From Amycolatopsis sp. 2-15 (GTDB lineage: Bacteria; Actinomycetota; Actinomycetes; Mycobacteriales; Pseudonocardiaceae): a stretch of DNA of 64,000 nt. The position numbers were made by a program, and so were the translations under genes. The notes under the pieces are model-generated. The model saw nothing but the letters and a program-made list of their open reading frames with translations, had not been told where the DNA came from and ran no database searches. The DNA is taken from positions 2,800,001-2,864,000 of the forward strand of contig NZ_CP127294.1 of NCBI RefSeq assembly GCF_030285625.1, read 5' to 3'. This document shows, in pieces, positions 1-8,700 of this stretch; positions within the stretch are counted from its first letter, which is position 1; every line of letters starts with the position of its first letter.

Positions 1-429
1 CAGTGAACCGGTCGGGAACCGACGGCGAAACAGCAGTGGCGCGGCGCCGACGGCCGCGCGGACCAGCCCGAACGCCCCGGCCGGTCGCCCAGCTCGCCGC
101 CGCGCACGGCCGCGCCCGCCAGCAGGAAATCGGCGACGGTGGCCTCGAGCAGGCTGTCCGCCAGCACCGGCCGCGCACCACCCCCACCCGGTAAACCGGC
201 GCGCAGGCGAAGCTACCGGCCTGACCGGCGGAAACCCAGCCGGCTACCACCGGCGCGGTAGGCCGGCGTGGCGTGTACCGCCAAGGTTTACCGCCGGATG
301 CGGCCTTGGTGGGATTCGGGCGGGTGGTCCGTCCGGATAGCGTCTGGCGCGAATGGTCACCCATTCGGCATTGCTCGGCGGGGAGCGTCCGAGGCCGGGG
401 AGGAACCCGGAGCTGCTCTCCGTCGAGCG
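1..429. other. Left edge without a confident gene
   Basis: No convincing complete gene lies here. A minus-strand frame could begin at GTG 167 and run off the left edge with a plausible start (LADSLLEATVADF), but its later residues look unlike protein, so I do not call it. The rest is GC-rich spacer downstream of the stop of the minus-strand tetR at 430. Confidence 0.4.
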
Positions 430-999
430 TCAGCCCAGGTACGCGTCGAGCGTCACTGCGAGGGCCGATTCCGGCGACGGGGCGAAGCTGGCGCCCGCCA
501 GGCCGCCCCACAGCCACAGCTGCGCGAGCCCGTGCAGCGCTGCCCAGAGCGAAGCCGCGACGAGTCGCGGGTCGGTGCCGGGCTTGAGCCGGTCGTCGTG
601 CGCTGCCTCGCGGTCGAGGCGCACGAGGTCGGCGAAGTAGTCGAAGACGGCGCTGCTCGCGGCCACGAGCCCGGGTTCGGCCGGGTCGATCAGGTCGCGG
701 CGGAACATCAGCTCGAACATCGCGGGGTTGGCCAGGGCGAAGGCCACGTATGCGTGGCAGGCGGCCGTCACGCGTTCGCGCGGGTTGCCTTCGGGCAGCT
801 TCGCGCCGCGTTCCAGCAGCTGTGCGAAGCCGAGCGTCGCGACGGCCGACAGCAGCTCGGCGCGGCCGGAGAAGTGCCGCAGCGGCGCACCGTGGGAGAC
901 GCCGGCGGCCTTCGCGATGCCCCGCAACGTCACCGCGTCCACTCCTTCGTCGGCGAGCAACGTCTCCGCGGTGGTGATCAGCCGCTGGCGGGCGCTCAT
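430..999 (-). CDS. TetR/AcrR family regulator
   Basis: A 189-residue TetR-family repressor. The N-terminal helix-turn-helix spans about residues 8-50 and includes the typical LRGIAKAAGVSHGAPLRHF stretch. The C-terminal part is an all-helical ligand-binding and dimer domain ending in AYLG. I start it at ATG 999 because this codon overlaps the stop of the upstream hydrolase gene as ATGA, a usual sign of translational coupling; the longer open frame upstream is a shadow of that gene. It probably represses its own two-gene operon through the paired dyads at 1811-1849, ahead of the hydrolase gene. The ligand cannot be read from the sequence. The family is certain; the target is inferred. Confidence 0.9.
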   Translation of the reverse strand: MSARQRLITTAETLLADEGVDAVTLRGIAKAAGVSHGAPLRHFSGRAELLSAVATLGFAQLLERGAKLPEGNPRERVTAACHAYVAFALANPAMFELMFRRDLIDPAEPGLVAASSAVFDYFADLVRLDREAAHDDRLKPGTDPRLVAASLWAALHGLAQLWLWGGLAGASFAPSPESALAVTLDAYLG

Positions 1000-1781
1000 A
1001 GCTGCGCTTCGGAGAACGCGACGGGCAGCAGGTCGGGGCGCTTGGGGAAAAAGCCGTCGCCGGGCGAGCGGCCGATCAGGCGGTTGTGCAGGCGCGTGAC
1101 GGCGACCGGCACGACCTCCTGCCAGAACCACTGCAGGTCCGCTCGCAGGCTCGGGCGCGCGGGGACGCCGGGGAGCGGCTGGAGCCAGCCGTCGTCGTGG
1201 CCGACGTGGAGGCGGTCGAGCACGTGGCCGGCCACGCGCAGGTGGCCCGCCTCGGACAGGTGCAGGCGATCGGGGCCGAAGTAGCGCGAGTCGTGGGCGG
1301 CGTGGTCGGGCCACAGGTCCACGAGTTTGGCGCCGTAGCTCACCGACGCTTCGCGGATTGCGTCGTTGAGAGCGGTCACGCGCGGGTGCATGCGGGCGCC
1401 GAAGGGCATGCGGTGGGCGATGTCGCTCAAGGTGAAGGTGACCACGGTGGGCGCGATGTGCGTGCACCGGCGGATCGCGGCGTCGACGCGGCGCGCCACG
1501 GTGCGGGCGTTCCAGCCTCCGCTCATCACGTCGTTTCCGCCGCCGAACAGGGCGATCAGGTCGGGCTCGTGGCGCTCGGCGGCGGGCAGCTGCTGGACGA
1601 TGATCTGGTCGAGGCGCCGGCCGCGCACCGCCAGGTTGGCGTAGCGGAAATCGGGCTCGTCCTGGGCGAGGCGGCCCGCGACGAAGTCCGCCCAGCCCCG
1701 GTACTGGCTGTGGTCCGGGTACGGATCGTCGAGCCCTTCGGCGCAGCTGTCGCCGACGGCGACGAATTTCTGAAAGCCCAT
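996..1781 (-). CDS. SGNH/GDSL-family hydrolase
   Basis: A 261-residue esterase or lipase of the SGNH fold. Visible motifs are block I GDS (residues 10-12, nucleophile Ser12), block III GGGND (Gly80-Asp84, oxyanion Asn83) and block V DRLH (Asp171, His174), so the Ser-Asp-His set is complete. No signal peptide is seen, so it is likely cytoplasmic. It is the first gene of an operon with the tetR gene, which it overlaps by four bases. Two TetR-type dyads sit about 30-70 bp upstream of its start. It probably removes acyl or acetyl groups from a small molecule; the substrate is unknown. Confidence 0.88.
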   Translation of the reverse strand: MGFQKFVAVGDSCAEGLDDPYPDHSQYRGWADFVAGRLAQDEPDFRYANLAVRGRRLDQIIVQQLPAAERHEPDLIALFGGGNDVMSGGWNARTVARRVDAAIRRCTHIAPTVVTFTLSDIAHRMPFGARMHPRVTALNDAIREASVSYGAKLVDLWPDHAAHDSRYFGPDRLHLSEAGHLRVAGHVLDRLHVGHDDGWLQPLPGVPARPSLRADLQWFWQEVVPVAVTRLHNRLIGRSPGDGFFPKRPDLLPVAFSEAQL

Positions 1782-1810
1782 GTCGATCTCCGTAACCCGT
1801 GGTTCACCTT

Positions 1811-1849
1811 GTAGACACTGTCTATCAAACTCTAGTAGACGGTGTCTAC
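1811..1849. promoter_or_regulatory. Tandem TetR-type operator dyads
   Basis: Two 15-bp dyads of the form GTAGAC-N3-GTCTAC lie 24 bp apart, centre to centre. The copy at 1835-1849 is perfect; the copy at 1811-1825 has one mismatch (GTCTAT). They lie just upstream of the hydrolase-tetR operon, which fits autoregulation by that TetR protein. The divergent padR gene at 1940 could also be affected. The repeats are seen directly; the assignment is inferred. Confidence 0.7.
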
Positions 1850-1863
1850 GTGAGGTTCACTTC

Positions 1864-1887
1864 TTCTCGGGTTCTCGGGTTCTCGGG
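1864..1887. repeat. Three tandem copies of an 8-mer
   Basis: TTCTCGGG is repeated exactly three times in a row between the TetR operators and padR. It is probably a slippage microrepeat and changes the spacing of the divergent regulatory region. No function is evident. Confidence 0.8.
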
Positions 1888-1914
1888 TTCACCCGGAAGG
1901 GCTTTGCCGAAATA

Positions 1915-1929
1915 TATCGCCCAGCGATA
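1915..1929. promoter_or_regulatory. Candidate PadR operator
   Basis: A perfect 6-3-6 dyad, TATCGC then CCA then GCGATA, lies 10 bp before the padR start codon. A dyad this close to the regulator's own start suggests autorepression. It is seen directly; binding is inferred. Confidence 0.55.
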
Positions 1930-1939
1930 CGTTGGCGGC

Positions 1940-2266
1940 ATGGCGATGTCCGAGCAGGTCTTTTTCATCCTCACCGCGCTGGTCGGCGAGCCGCGGCACG
2001 GCTACGGCATCGTCGGCGAAGTCGCGGAACTGTCGGAGGGGCGTGTGAAGCTCAAGGTCGGCACGCTCTACGGCGCGCTCGACCGCCTCACCGCGGAGGG
2101 CCTCGTGGAACACGACCGCGAAGAGGTCCTGCAAGGCAGGCTGCGCCGCTACTACCGCCTGACCCGCGCAGGCGCCGACGCGGTCGCCGCCGAGGCCGCC
2201 CGCCAACACGCCAACGCCGAGGCGGCAACGGCCCGCCTGCGCGGCTGGCAGGCAAGACACGCGTGA
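1940..2266 (+). CDS. PadR family regulator (short form)
   Basis: A 108-residue PadR-like winged-helix protein. It reads SEQVFFILTALV near the start, followed by the PadR signature region GTLYGALDRL, a basic wing (RRYYRLT) and a short C-terminal helix rich in Ala and Arg. This is the short PadR type that dimerises through one C-terminal helix. I start it at ATG 1940; ATG 1946 is also possible. The open frame further upstream crosses the operators and repeats and is not coding. No adjacent efflux gene is seen, so its target may be itself or the decayed genes downstream. Confidence 0.88.
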   Translation: MAMSEQVFFILTALVGEPRHGYGIVGEVAELSEGRVKLKVGTLYGALDRLTAEGLVEHDREEVLQGRLRRYYRLTRAGADAVAAEAARQHANAEAATARLRGWQARHA

Positions 2267-2476
2267 ATTTCGTGAGCTGGGGCGGATCGCCGTTGGTTCT
2301 GGTGGAAACGCCGTGAGGGCGGGGGAACCGCCGGTGGCGGCCTGGCCGGGTTCGACCGCGTCGGGCCGGGTGATGCGGCGGGTAATGACTTGGCTGCGCG
2401 GGATGGGGTGATGGTGGGTCTGGGCCCGGCGTGAGGGTGGGGTGAAGGCCGCTGGACCGTGCCGGGCCCGTCCGCG

Positions 2477-2768
<292 letters not shown>

Positions 2769-2769
<1 letters not shown>

Positions 2770-3143
2770 TGGACGTCTCCCGGGTGGACCTCACCGAGGC
2801 CGCTGCCGACCTCCTGCGCAAGCTCGAGGCGACGCACGGCCCGGTGATGTTCCACCAGTCCGGCGGTTGCTGCGACGGCAGCGCCCCGATGTGTTACCCG
2901 CTCGGCGAGTTCAAGGTCGGCGAGCGCGACGTGCACCTGGGTGACCTCGCCGTCGACGGCGTCGACGCCGTGCCGGTCTGGATGTCGGGCCCGAAGTTCG
3001 AGTACTGGAAGCACACGCACCTCACCATCGACGTCGTCCCGGGCCGCGGCAGCGGGTTCTCCCTGGAGGCGCCGGAGGGCGTGCGTTTTCTGATCAGGTC
3101 CCGCCTCTTCAGGGACGAGGAGTCGGCGGCACTGAACGGCTGA
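2769..3143 (+). CDS. DUF779 family protein
   Basis: A 124-residue protein of the DUF779 family, recognised by VMFHQSGGCCDGSAPMC near residue 30, then the LGEF, VWMSGPKFEYWKHTHLTIDV and RGSGFSLEAPEG segments. In many actinobacteria and proteobacteria this gene directly follows an aldehyde dehydrogenase gene, and its own biochemical role is not established. Here its ATG overlaps the stop of the aldehyde dehydrogenase remnant (TGATG), so the old translational coupling is preserved although the partner is broken. The Cys-Cys pair and His residues could bind a metal; that is a guess. It may be an orphan on its way to loss. Confidence 0.9.
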
Positions 3144-3212
3144 AAACGCCGAGGGGTCGCGTGCGGCCCGGGTCCTGGCCACGACGGCGGGACCCGGGCC
3201 GTAAGCGCGCGC

Positions 3213-4358
3213 TCACGCCGTCAGCCGCCCCGCGACGTCGGCGATCAGGGCGAGGCGGTCGCGCTGGGGCCGGATGAGGGATTCGAGCTGAACGCTCGCC
3301 CCGTCCTGGATGTCGGCGTGGCGCGGATCAGAGGTGCCGTCCTCGACCCGACCGATGTGCCACTGCTCGATGTTGTCGATACCCAGCTCGACGCTCAGCT
3401 GTTTGCGAAGTTCGGCCAGCTCATCGCGGCTGTAGGTCAGCTCGGCGCCGACGGTGGCCAATTCGCGGGCGTGGAGGTGCTCCCAGTTCTCCACGATGGG
3501 CCGCGCGTGGTCGTGGGCGTCGAGCAGGCGCTTGACCGCGACTTCCCAGCCGTGCGGCGGGTCGTCGAGGTCCGACCAGGCCCGGCCGATCCGGGCGAAG
3601 GCCTCGGCGACCTCGGGCCAGGCGGACGCGGCGGCGCGCAGCACCGGCGTGGCCTCACGCCGGTAGACCGCCTTGGCCCACAAGGTGCGGGCCACCTCGA
3701 ACTCGTCGCGGACCAGGCGATGCCGTTCGGTGTCGGTGCCGTCGTGCTCGGGCGCGACCGGCTCCGGCTCGTCGCCGGTGAACTCGGTGAAGTGGAACTT
3801 CGCCTGGTCGACGGGCTGCCCGCCGGCGGTCAGCTGCGTGGCCTTGACGAACTTGTCGTGGTGGGGGATCGGGGCATCGTCCCCCGCTTCCGCCAGCACG
3901 ATCTCCTTCGGCTGCCGCGCTTCCCACGCGGCTTTCTCCGCGCGCACCTTTTCGAGGGCCAGCTCGGCCTCGCGCGCGTGGCGGGCCGCCAGCTCCGCAG
4001 CGCTCGGCGGAGCCAGCTCGGCCATCAGCGCGATGATCTCGGCGGGGTGCCCGCTGTGCCGTGTTCCGTCCTCGTGCACGTAAGAGCCGTCGACATCCGG
4101 CTCGCAGGCGCTGCGGCGGCCGTGGACGATCGTGCTCTTCAGCGCGGGAGCGTGCTGCTGCCAGGCGGCGTGGCACCGCGTCGCTTCTTCGGGGTCGGCG
4201 AAGCAGCAATACGCCACGTCCCACCCCACGTCTCCGCGCTCGACTGCCTCGTTGCGGACGCGTACGGAGGAGTACGGGCCGTAGGGCATCAGCGAAGCGA
4301 TGTCTTCGCCGGAGCGTCGCGAAGCCCGGGAGGCGCGGTTCCGGCGCCACAGTCTCAT
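3213..4358 (-). CDS. Hypothetical protein with charged coiled-coil segment
   Basis: I do not recognise this 381-residue protein. It begins with a basic stretch (MRLWRRNRASRASRRS). Next comes a globular part with a CCFADPEEATRCH segment, which resembles a domain for short polypeptide differences more than an enzyme. A charged Ala/Glu-rich helix follows at about residues 125-160, and a helical C-terminal half holds ELTYSRDELAELRKQL. There is no signal peptide or membrane segment. The start at ATG 4358 has a good ribosome site (GAAAGGAC) a few bases upstream; a start further upstream lacks one. The neighbours give no functional hint. Confidence 0.75.
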   Translation of the reverse strand: MRLWRRNRASRASRRSGEDIASLMPYGPYSSVRVRNEAVERGDVGWDVAYCCFADPEEATRCHAAWQQHAPALKSTIVHGRRSACEPDVDGSYVHEDGTRHSGHPAEIIALMAELAPPSAAELAARHAREAELALEKVRAEKAAWEARQPKEIVLAEAGDDAPIPHHDKFVKATQLTAGGQPVDQAKFHFTEFTGDEPEPVAPEHDGTDTERHRLVRDEFEVARTLWAKAVYRREATPVLRAAASAWPEVAEAFARIGRAWSDLDDPPHGWEVAVKRLLDAHDHARPIVENWEHLHARELATVGAELTYSRDELAELRKQLSVELGIDNIEQWHIGRVEDGTSDPRHADIQDGASVQLESLIRPQRDRLALIADVAGRLTA

Positions 4359-4622
4359 CGTCGAAACCGTCCTTTCGGCGTGCGGTTGTCTCCAGGCCAC
4401 ACCTGAACGCCGCCTCGATCAAGATCAAGGGGGTCGTGTCGCCCTCACCCGGCTGAACCCTCCGATCGGAGCAGCCGGCCGGGGTCCGACGGCGGCTCGC
4501 CGACGAGGTCCGAAATCGTTGGCCGCAAGCGTTTGCGCAGTGCGCTGACAGCCGTCGCGGGCGGCTTCGGCGGTGGATAAAGGCGCCTGCTCCGCGGTGG
4601 GTCGCGTGCTAGCTTCGCGTAG

Positions 4623-5318
4623 GTGACCACACTCGAACTCGCCGGTGTTTTCATCGGCCGGCCCGCCGTGCTCGGGCGGCGACGGGAGCGCCCGGTGCTC
4701 AGCGCGATCGTCAAGGACCGGGTGGCCGCACCCGAGCTGGAACTCACGCGACTGAACCTGGACGGCGACGAGCAGGCCGACCTGAGCGTGCACGGCGGGG
4801 TCGACAAAGCGGTTTACGTCTATCCCGCGCAGCACTACGGGGCGTGGGCGGCCGACGGGTTCGACGTCGAGCTCGGCGCGTTCGGGGAGAACCTCGCGGT
4901 GAGCGGCGCCGACGAGACGCGTGTGCGGATCGGCGACGTCTGGGAGTGGGGCGACGCGCGGCTGCAGGTGTCGCAGCCACGGCAGCCGTGTTTCAAGCTG
5001 GCCATGCGGACCGGGCGCAAGGACGTCGTTCCGGGAATGATCGACTCCGGGCGCTGCGGCTGGTACCTGCGGGTGCTGCGGCCGGGCCGCGTGCCGACGT
5101 CGGGTGCCGTGCGCGTGGTCGAGTCCGACGCCCAGGCGCCGACCGTGGCCGAGGTGCACCTGATCGCGTTCGCCAACTTCGCGCAGCTCGAGCCGCGCAT
5201 CGCGGAAGCGGAAGTCAAACGCGCGGAGAAGATCCTGGCGACACCGACGCTTTCTCCGTCGTACTCCGGTGGCATCCGCTCGTCGGTCGAACGCTGGCGG
5301 TTGCGCAACGCGGGCTGA
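4623..5318 (+). CDS. MOSC domain protein (YiiM-like)
   Basis: A 231-residue MOSC-domain protein of the YiiM type. Visible are the DLSVHGGVDKAVYVYP segment around residue 55, FGENLAV near 90, and the conserved cysteine in SQPRQPCFKLA near 125, the residue thought to carry sulfur or bind the molybdenum cofactor in this superfamily. YiiM-like proteins reduce N-hydroxylated compounds or handle sulfur for Mo-enzymes; which applies here is unknown. It starts at GTG 4623. It stands alone and ends at a shared terminator facing the hexosaminidase gene. Confidence 0.88.
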   Translation: MTTLELAGVFIGRPAVLGRRRERPVLSAIVKDRVAAPELELTRLNLDGDEQADLSVHGGVDKAVYVYPAQHYGAWAADGFDVELGAFGENLAVSGADETRVRIGDVWEWGDARLQVSQPRQPCFKLAMRTGRKDVVPGMIDSGRCGWYLRVLRPGRVPTSGAVRVVESDAQAPTVAEVHLIAFANFAQLEPRIAEAEVKRAEKILATPTLSPSYSGGIRSSVERWRLRNAG

Positions 5319-5320
5319 AA

Positions 5321-5359
5321 AAGGCCCCTCCCCCGAGTAAGCCCAGGGAAGGGGCCCTT
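5321..5359. terminator. Bidirectional terminator
   Basis: An inverted repeat (AAGGCCCCTCCC against GGGAAGGGGCCCTT) lies between the converging MOSC and hexosaminidase genes. The A and T rich edges on both sides would serve both strands. Confidence 0.75.
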
Positions 5360-5370
5360 CGTCGAAAGAA

Positions 5371-6945
5371 CTACTTCCAGTCCACCTGCGGCGAACGGTA
5401 GAAGTCGATCCCCTGCGCCACCCAGCGTGGCGACTGCTTCGCCAGCCGGACGCGGTAGGTGTCCCAGTCGCGTCCGGGCTGCTGCGACCAGCCGATCTCG
5501 GCCAGGCCCGGCAGGCGCGGGAACGCCATGTACTCGATGTTGTCGTTCGTGCGGATGGTCTCTGTCCACAGTGGAGCCTCGACGCCGGAAACGGAGCTCT
5601 CGCCGACGCCCGGCACGAACGTCGCGGGGTCCCAGTCGTAGGAGTCCTTGACCTCCACGAGGCCGGCCCAGTCCTGGCCCAGCGGCGTGTCCTCGGTGTA
5701 CTTCATGTCGAGGTACGCGTGGTTCGACGGTGCCATCAGCACCTTGCCGCCGCGTGCGGCGAACGCGGCGAGGTCGGGGTTCGCGCCGCCCTGGTCCCAG
5801 TACTCCGGCATCGCTGTGGCCGGCAGGTCCGACTTCGCGATCTCGTGCCAGCCCGTGATGAGCTTGCCGTACTTCGCGACGAGCGGGTTCACCTTGGCGT
5901 AGAAGGCTTTGTAGTCCGGGTCGGACGTCGAGTGCGCTTCGTCGCCGCCGATGCCGAGGTACTTGCCGGGTGTGATGGCCGCCAGCTCGCGGATCACGTC
6001 CTCCACGAACTTGTACGTCATCGGCGAGTCGATGCACAGCGAGCTGTAGCCGACCTCGGTGTCGGTGCGCGGCGGGACCGCGACGCCGTCGCAGTTGAGC
6101 TCCGCGTATACCGACTGGGCCGCGTTCGTGTGCCCCGGCATGTCGATCTCCGGCACGATCGTGATGTGCCGCGACGCCGCGTAGGCGACGATGTCCTGGT
6201 ACTGCGCCTGCGTGTAGTAGCCGCCGGGGTCGCCGTCCGCGGCGCCCTTGCCGCCCTCGGTCGCCAGGCGCGGCCAGCTTTTGATCTCGATGCGCCAGCC
6301 CTGATCGTCGGCCAGGTGCAGGTGCAGCGTGTTGATCTTGTACTGCGCCAGCTGGTCGATGTACGTCTTCACCTGCGTGGGGTTGAAGAAGTGCCGCGCG
6401 ACGTCGAGCATCGCGCCGCGCGTGCCGAAGCGCGGGTAGTCGAGCACGGTGCCGCCCGCGATCGTCCACTTGCGGAACTGCACACTTTTCGCCTCGATCG
6501 CCGACGGCAGCAGCTGCCGCAGCGACTGCACGCCCTCGAACAGGCCGTCGGCGGTATTGGCCTTCAGCGTCACGCCCGATTTCGCCACGGACAGCTGGTA
6601 ACCCTCGGTGCCCACACGGCTGTCGGCGTGACCCAGGTCGAGCGAAATGGCGGGCAGGCCGGCGTTCACCGGCACGACCGGCAGCGGGTAGCCGGTGGCG
6701 GGGCGCAGCAGGCCGCGCAGGTAGTCGGCCACCTGGTTCGTGCCCTTGCCCGCGCGGATCACGGTGAGCGGCGACAGTGTGAAGTTTGCCTTCGGGTCGG
6801 CTTTGGCCTGCACGGGCAACGGGACGAGGTCGGTGACGCTGCGTTCGGGCGCGGCGGTCGCGGCCGTCGCCGACGCCGGCAGGCCGAGCGCCGCGAGGCT
6901 CAGCACGGTCGCCCCCAGCACGGCTCTGGACAAGCTCTTCCTCAC
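5371..6945 (-). CDS. Secreted beta-N-acetylhexosaminidase (GH20)
   Basis: A 524-residue glycoside hydrolase family 20 enzyme that releases terminal N-acetylglucosamine from chitobiose and related oligosaccharides outside the cell. Residues 1-30 form a signal peptide (RKSLSR then a hydrophobic stretch ending ASATA). A GH20b-type N-terminal domain follows to about 165, then the TIM barrel. The barrel carries RGAMLDVARHF, LADDQGWR, EIDMPGH (266-272) and the catalytic pair Asp335-Glu336 in GIGGDEAH. A dre-like DasR operator sits 35-50 bp upstream of the start, so it probably belongs to the GlcNAc/chitin regulon. No transporter genes adjoin it. Confidence 0.96.
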   Translation of the reverse strand: MRKSLSRAVLGATVLSLAALGLPASATAATAAPERSVTDLVPLPVQAKADPKANFTLSPLTVIRAGKGTNQVADYLRGLLRPATGYPLPVVPVNAGLPAISLDLGHADSRVGTEGYQLSVAKSGVTLKANTADGLFEGVQSLRQLLPSAIEAKSVQFRKWTIAGGTVLDYPRFGTRGAMLDVARHFFNPTQVKTYIDQLAQYKINTLHLHLADDQGWRIEIKSWPRLATEGGKGAADGDPGGYYTQAQYQDIVAYAASRHITIVPEIDMPGHTNAAQSVYAELNCDGVAVPPRTDTEVGYSSLCIDSPMTYKFVEDVIRELAAITPGKYLGIGGDEAHSTSDPDYKAFYAKVNPLVAKYGKLITGWHEIAKSDLPATAMPEYWDQGGANPDLAAFAARGGKVLMAPSNHAYLDMKYTEDTPLGQDWAGLVEVKDSYDWDPATFVPGVGESSVSGVEAPLWTETIRTNDNIEYMAFPRLPGLAEIGWSQQPGRDWDTYRVRLAKQSPRWVAQGIDFYRSPQVDWK

Positions 6946-6979
6946 GGACTACCTCCGGTCGGGGAGAAGACAGACCTTA

Positions 6980-6995
6980 AGAGGTATAGACCACT
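6980..6995. promoter_or_regulatory. DasR-like dre operator
   Basis: Read on the minus strand the 16-mer is AGTGGTCTATACCTCT, differing at two positions from the published Streptomyces dre palindrome (A[CG]TGGTCTAGACCA[CG]T). It lies 35 bp upstream of the GH20 start, where repression by the GntR-family regulator DasR and release by glucosamine-6-phosphate would be expected. Confidence 0.75.
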
Positions 6996-7038
6996 AGGCA
7001 GGCCGCGGACAACAGCCGAAAGGATCGCCCGGGCCCGG

Positions 7039-7848
7039 TCACGTGCAACCGCGGTCCGGTTCCGGCCACGCGACGTCGTCGATCGCCAGCCACGGCGCCA
7101 CCGCGACAGCCGCGGGCGTCAGCCCCGAAAACGCGCGCACCTCGTGGTGCAGGTGCGACTGGTCCGCGAACCCGCTCGCCACGGCGACCTCAGCCGGTGG
7201 CCGTCCGGCCGCCAGCAAATGCGCGGCATGGTCGAACCGCACCAGGCGGGCCGCGCGCTTCGGCGTGATGCCGAGCTGCGCCCGGAAGCGCGCCCACAGC
7301 CGTTTGCGGCTCCACCCGACCTCGTCCGCCAGCCCCTCGACGCGTGTCAGCCCCCGCGCCGCCAACGTCTGCCGCCAGCTCTGGGCCACCTCCGGATCGA
7401 CGCGGCGGGACCCCAGCCGCCGCCTCAGCAGCTCAGCCGCGAGCGCGAACCGGTCGTCCCACGACGCCGCCGCGCGCAGCCGATCCTCCCAGCGCGGGGC
7501 GTCGGGGCCCACGACGTCCTCCAGCGAGACCGCCCCGCTCAGCGTGTCCCCGAGCACCGCCGCGGCCACGGCCGGTTCGAGCCGGATCTGCAGGCATTCC
7601 CCGATCCGGCCGGCGGCCCGCAGCTCTCCCGGGCACAGGCCGACGACGACGCTGCCCCGCCCCCGCCGGCCGAAAGCCTCGTAGCCGAGGCCATCGCTGA
7701 GATCCACCAGCACCGTGACGGCCGGGTGCGCCACCATCGTGATGTCGACGGGCGCGGGCACCGCCTGCCGGAACCCGGCCATGCGGATGCCCGGCAGCCG
7801 TCGCGCCGGGACCGCGATGTCCACGCCCGTCCAGTCGAAGGCCTGCAC
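7039..7848 (-). CDS. AraC family regulator
   Basis: A 269-residue AraC-type activator. The N-terminal half is a sensing domain with VTVLVDLSDG near residue 45. The C-terminal part from about 165 carries two helix-turn-helix units: VEGLADEVGWSRKRLWARF and PPAEVAVASGFADQSHLHHEVR, followed by FSGLTPAAV, the usual AraC C-terminal signature. It is divergent from nothing nearby and lies 23 bp from the stop of the alpha/beta hydrolase gene on the same strand, so it could be read from that promoter. Its target is unknown. Confidence 0.9.
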   Translation of the reverse strand: MQAFDWTGVDIAVPARRLPGIRMAGFRQAVPAPVDITMVAHPAVTVLVDLSDGLGYEAFGRRGRGSVVVGLCPGELRAAGRIGECLQIRLEPAVAAAVLGDTLSGAVSLEDVVGPDAPRWEDRLRAAASWDDRFALAAELLRRRLGSRRVDPEVAQSWRQTLAARGLTRVEGLADEVGWSRKRLWARFRAQLGITPKRAARLVRFDHAAHLLAAGRPPAEVAVASGFADQSHLHHEVRAFSGLTPAAVAVAPWLAIDDVAWPEPDRGCT

Positions 7849-7871
7849 GTGACCACGCTAGGCGTCGCGGG

Positions 7872-8654
7872 TCACAGACGGGTAGCCGCGAAAGCCAGCA
7901 GCAGCTCGCCGGTCTTCGCAGGCTCCTCGATGAGTGGCACGTGCCCGACGCCCGGCAGGTACTCGACGCGCGCCACGGCGTCGTAATCGTGCGCCGACGA
8001 CGGGTCCCACCGCGGGTCCGCCGCGCCGAACACCACCAGCGCCGGCACGTCGAGTGCCGCCAGCCGCTCGGGCACGTTCCGCTCGGCGAGGTAGGCGCCG
8101 TTGTGGTGCAGCACCTGCCGGAACGCGCGGTAGGTCGTCCCGCGAAGCTCGGTGACCAGGTCGTCCGGGATGGCGACGGGACGGGCCATCGTCGCGCCGA
8201 TCCCGCGCCGGATCACCGCGTCCGACCGCCTCCGCCACAGCAGCGGCCCGAACGGCGGTGCCAGCAACAGCCGCAGGATCAGCGGCTGCGGCAGGAGCGC
8301 GTCGAGCTGCGGGCCGGTGCTGACCAACGCGAGCGAGCCTACCAGGTCAGGCCGCTGTTCGGCCAGCGAAGTGGCGACGTACCCGCCGCTCGAATGCCCG
8401 GCCACGACGACGTGGGCCAGGCCCAGCTCGTCGAGCACCTCCGCCACGCGGCTCGCCTGCCGCGGCACGGCGAACGACGGCGGCGGCGTCGACCGCCCGC
8501 ACCCGGGCAGGTCGACGCGGATGACGTGGTGGCGCTCGGCCAACGCCGGCACCACCTCGCTCCAGGAACCGCTCGTGGCTCCCGAGCCGTGGATGAGCAG
8601 CAGCGGCGGCGCGTCGGCCGGGCCGTCGTGGACCACGTGGAGGTAGTCGTTCAT
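7872..8654 (-). CDS. Alpha/beta hydrolase
   Basis: A 260-residue alpha/beta-fold hydrolase. It has the oxyanion motif LLLIHGSG near residue 20, VDLPGCGRST near 48, the nucleophile elbow GHSSGG near 85 and the catalytic histidine in GVGHVPLIEEP near 235; the acid is probably Asp in FGAADPRWD. There is no signal peptide. I start it at ATG 8654 (MNDYLHVVHDG), since the eight codons before it look unlike protein. It is followed by the AraC gene on the same strand. The substrate is not predictable. Confidence 0.9.
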   Translation of the reverse strand: MNDYLHVVHDGPADAPPLLLIHGSGATSGSWSEVVPALAERHHVIRVDLPGCGRSTPPPSFAVPRQASRVAEVLDELGLAHVVVAGHSSGGYVATSLAEQRPDLVGSLALVSTGPQLDALLPQPLILRLLLAPPFGPLLWRRRSDAVIRRGIGATMARPVAIPDDLVTELRGTTYRAFRQVLHHNGAYLAERNVPERLAALDVPALVVFGAADPRWDPSSAHDYDAVARVEYLPGVGHVPLIEEPAKTGELLLAFAATRL

Positions 8655-8700
8655 ACCGGCGACGATGCGCCCGCGCACCGCCGCCCGTCTTGGAGAAATG

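Noticed and set aside
1..167. Minus-strand frame from GTG 167 running off the left edge
   Set aside because: The first 25 residues look protein-like, but the rest (RPGRSGWSARPSAPRHCC) does not, and no ribosome site is seen; too little is in the window.
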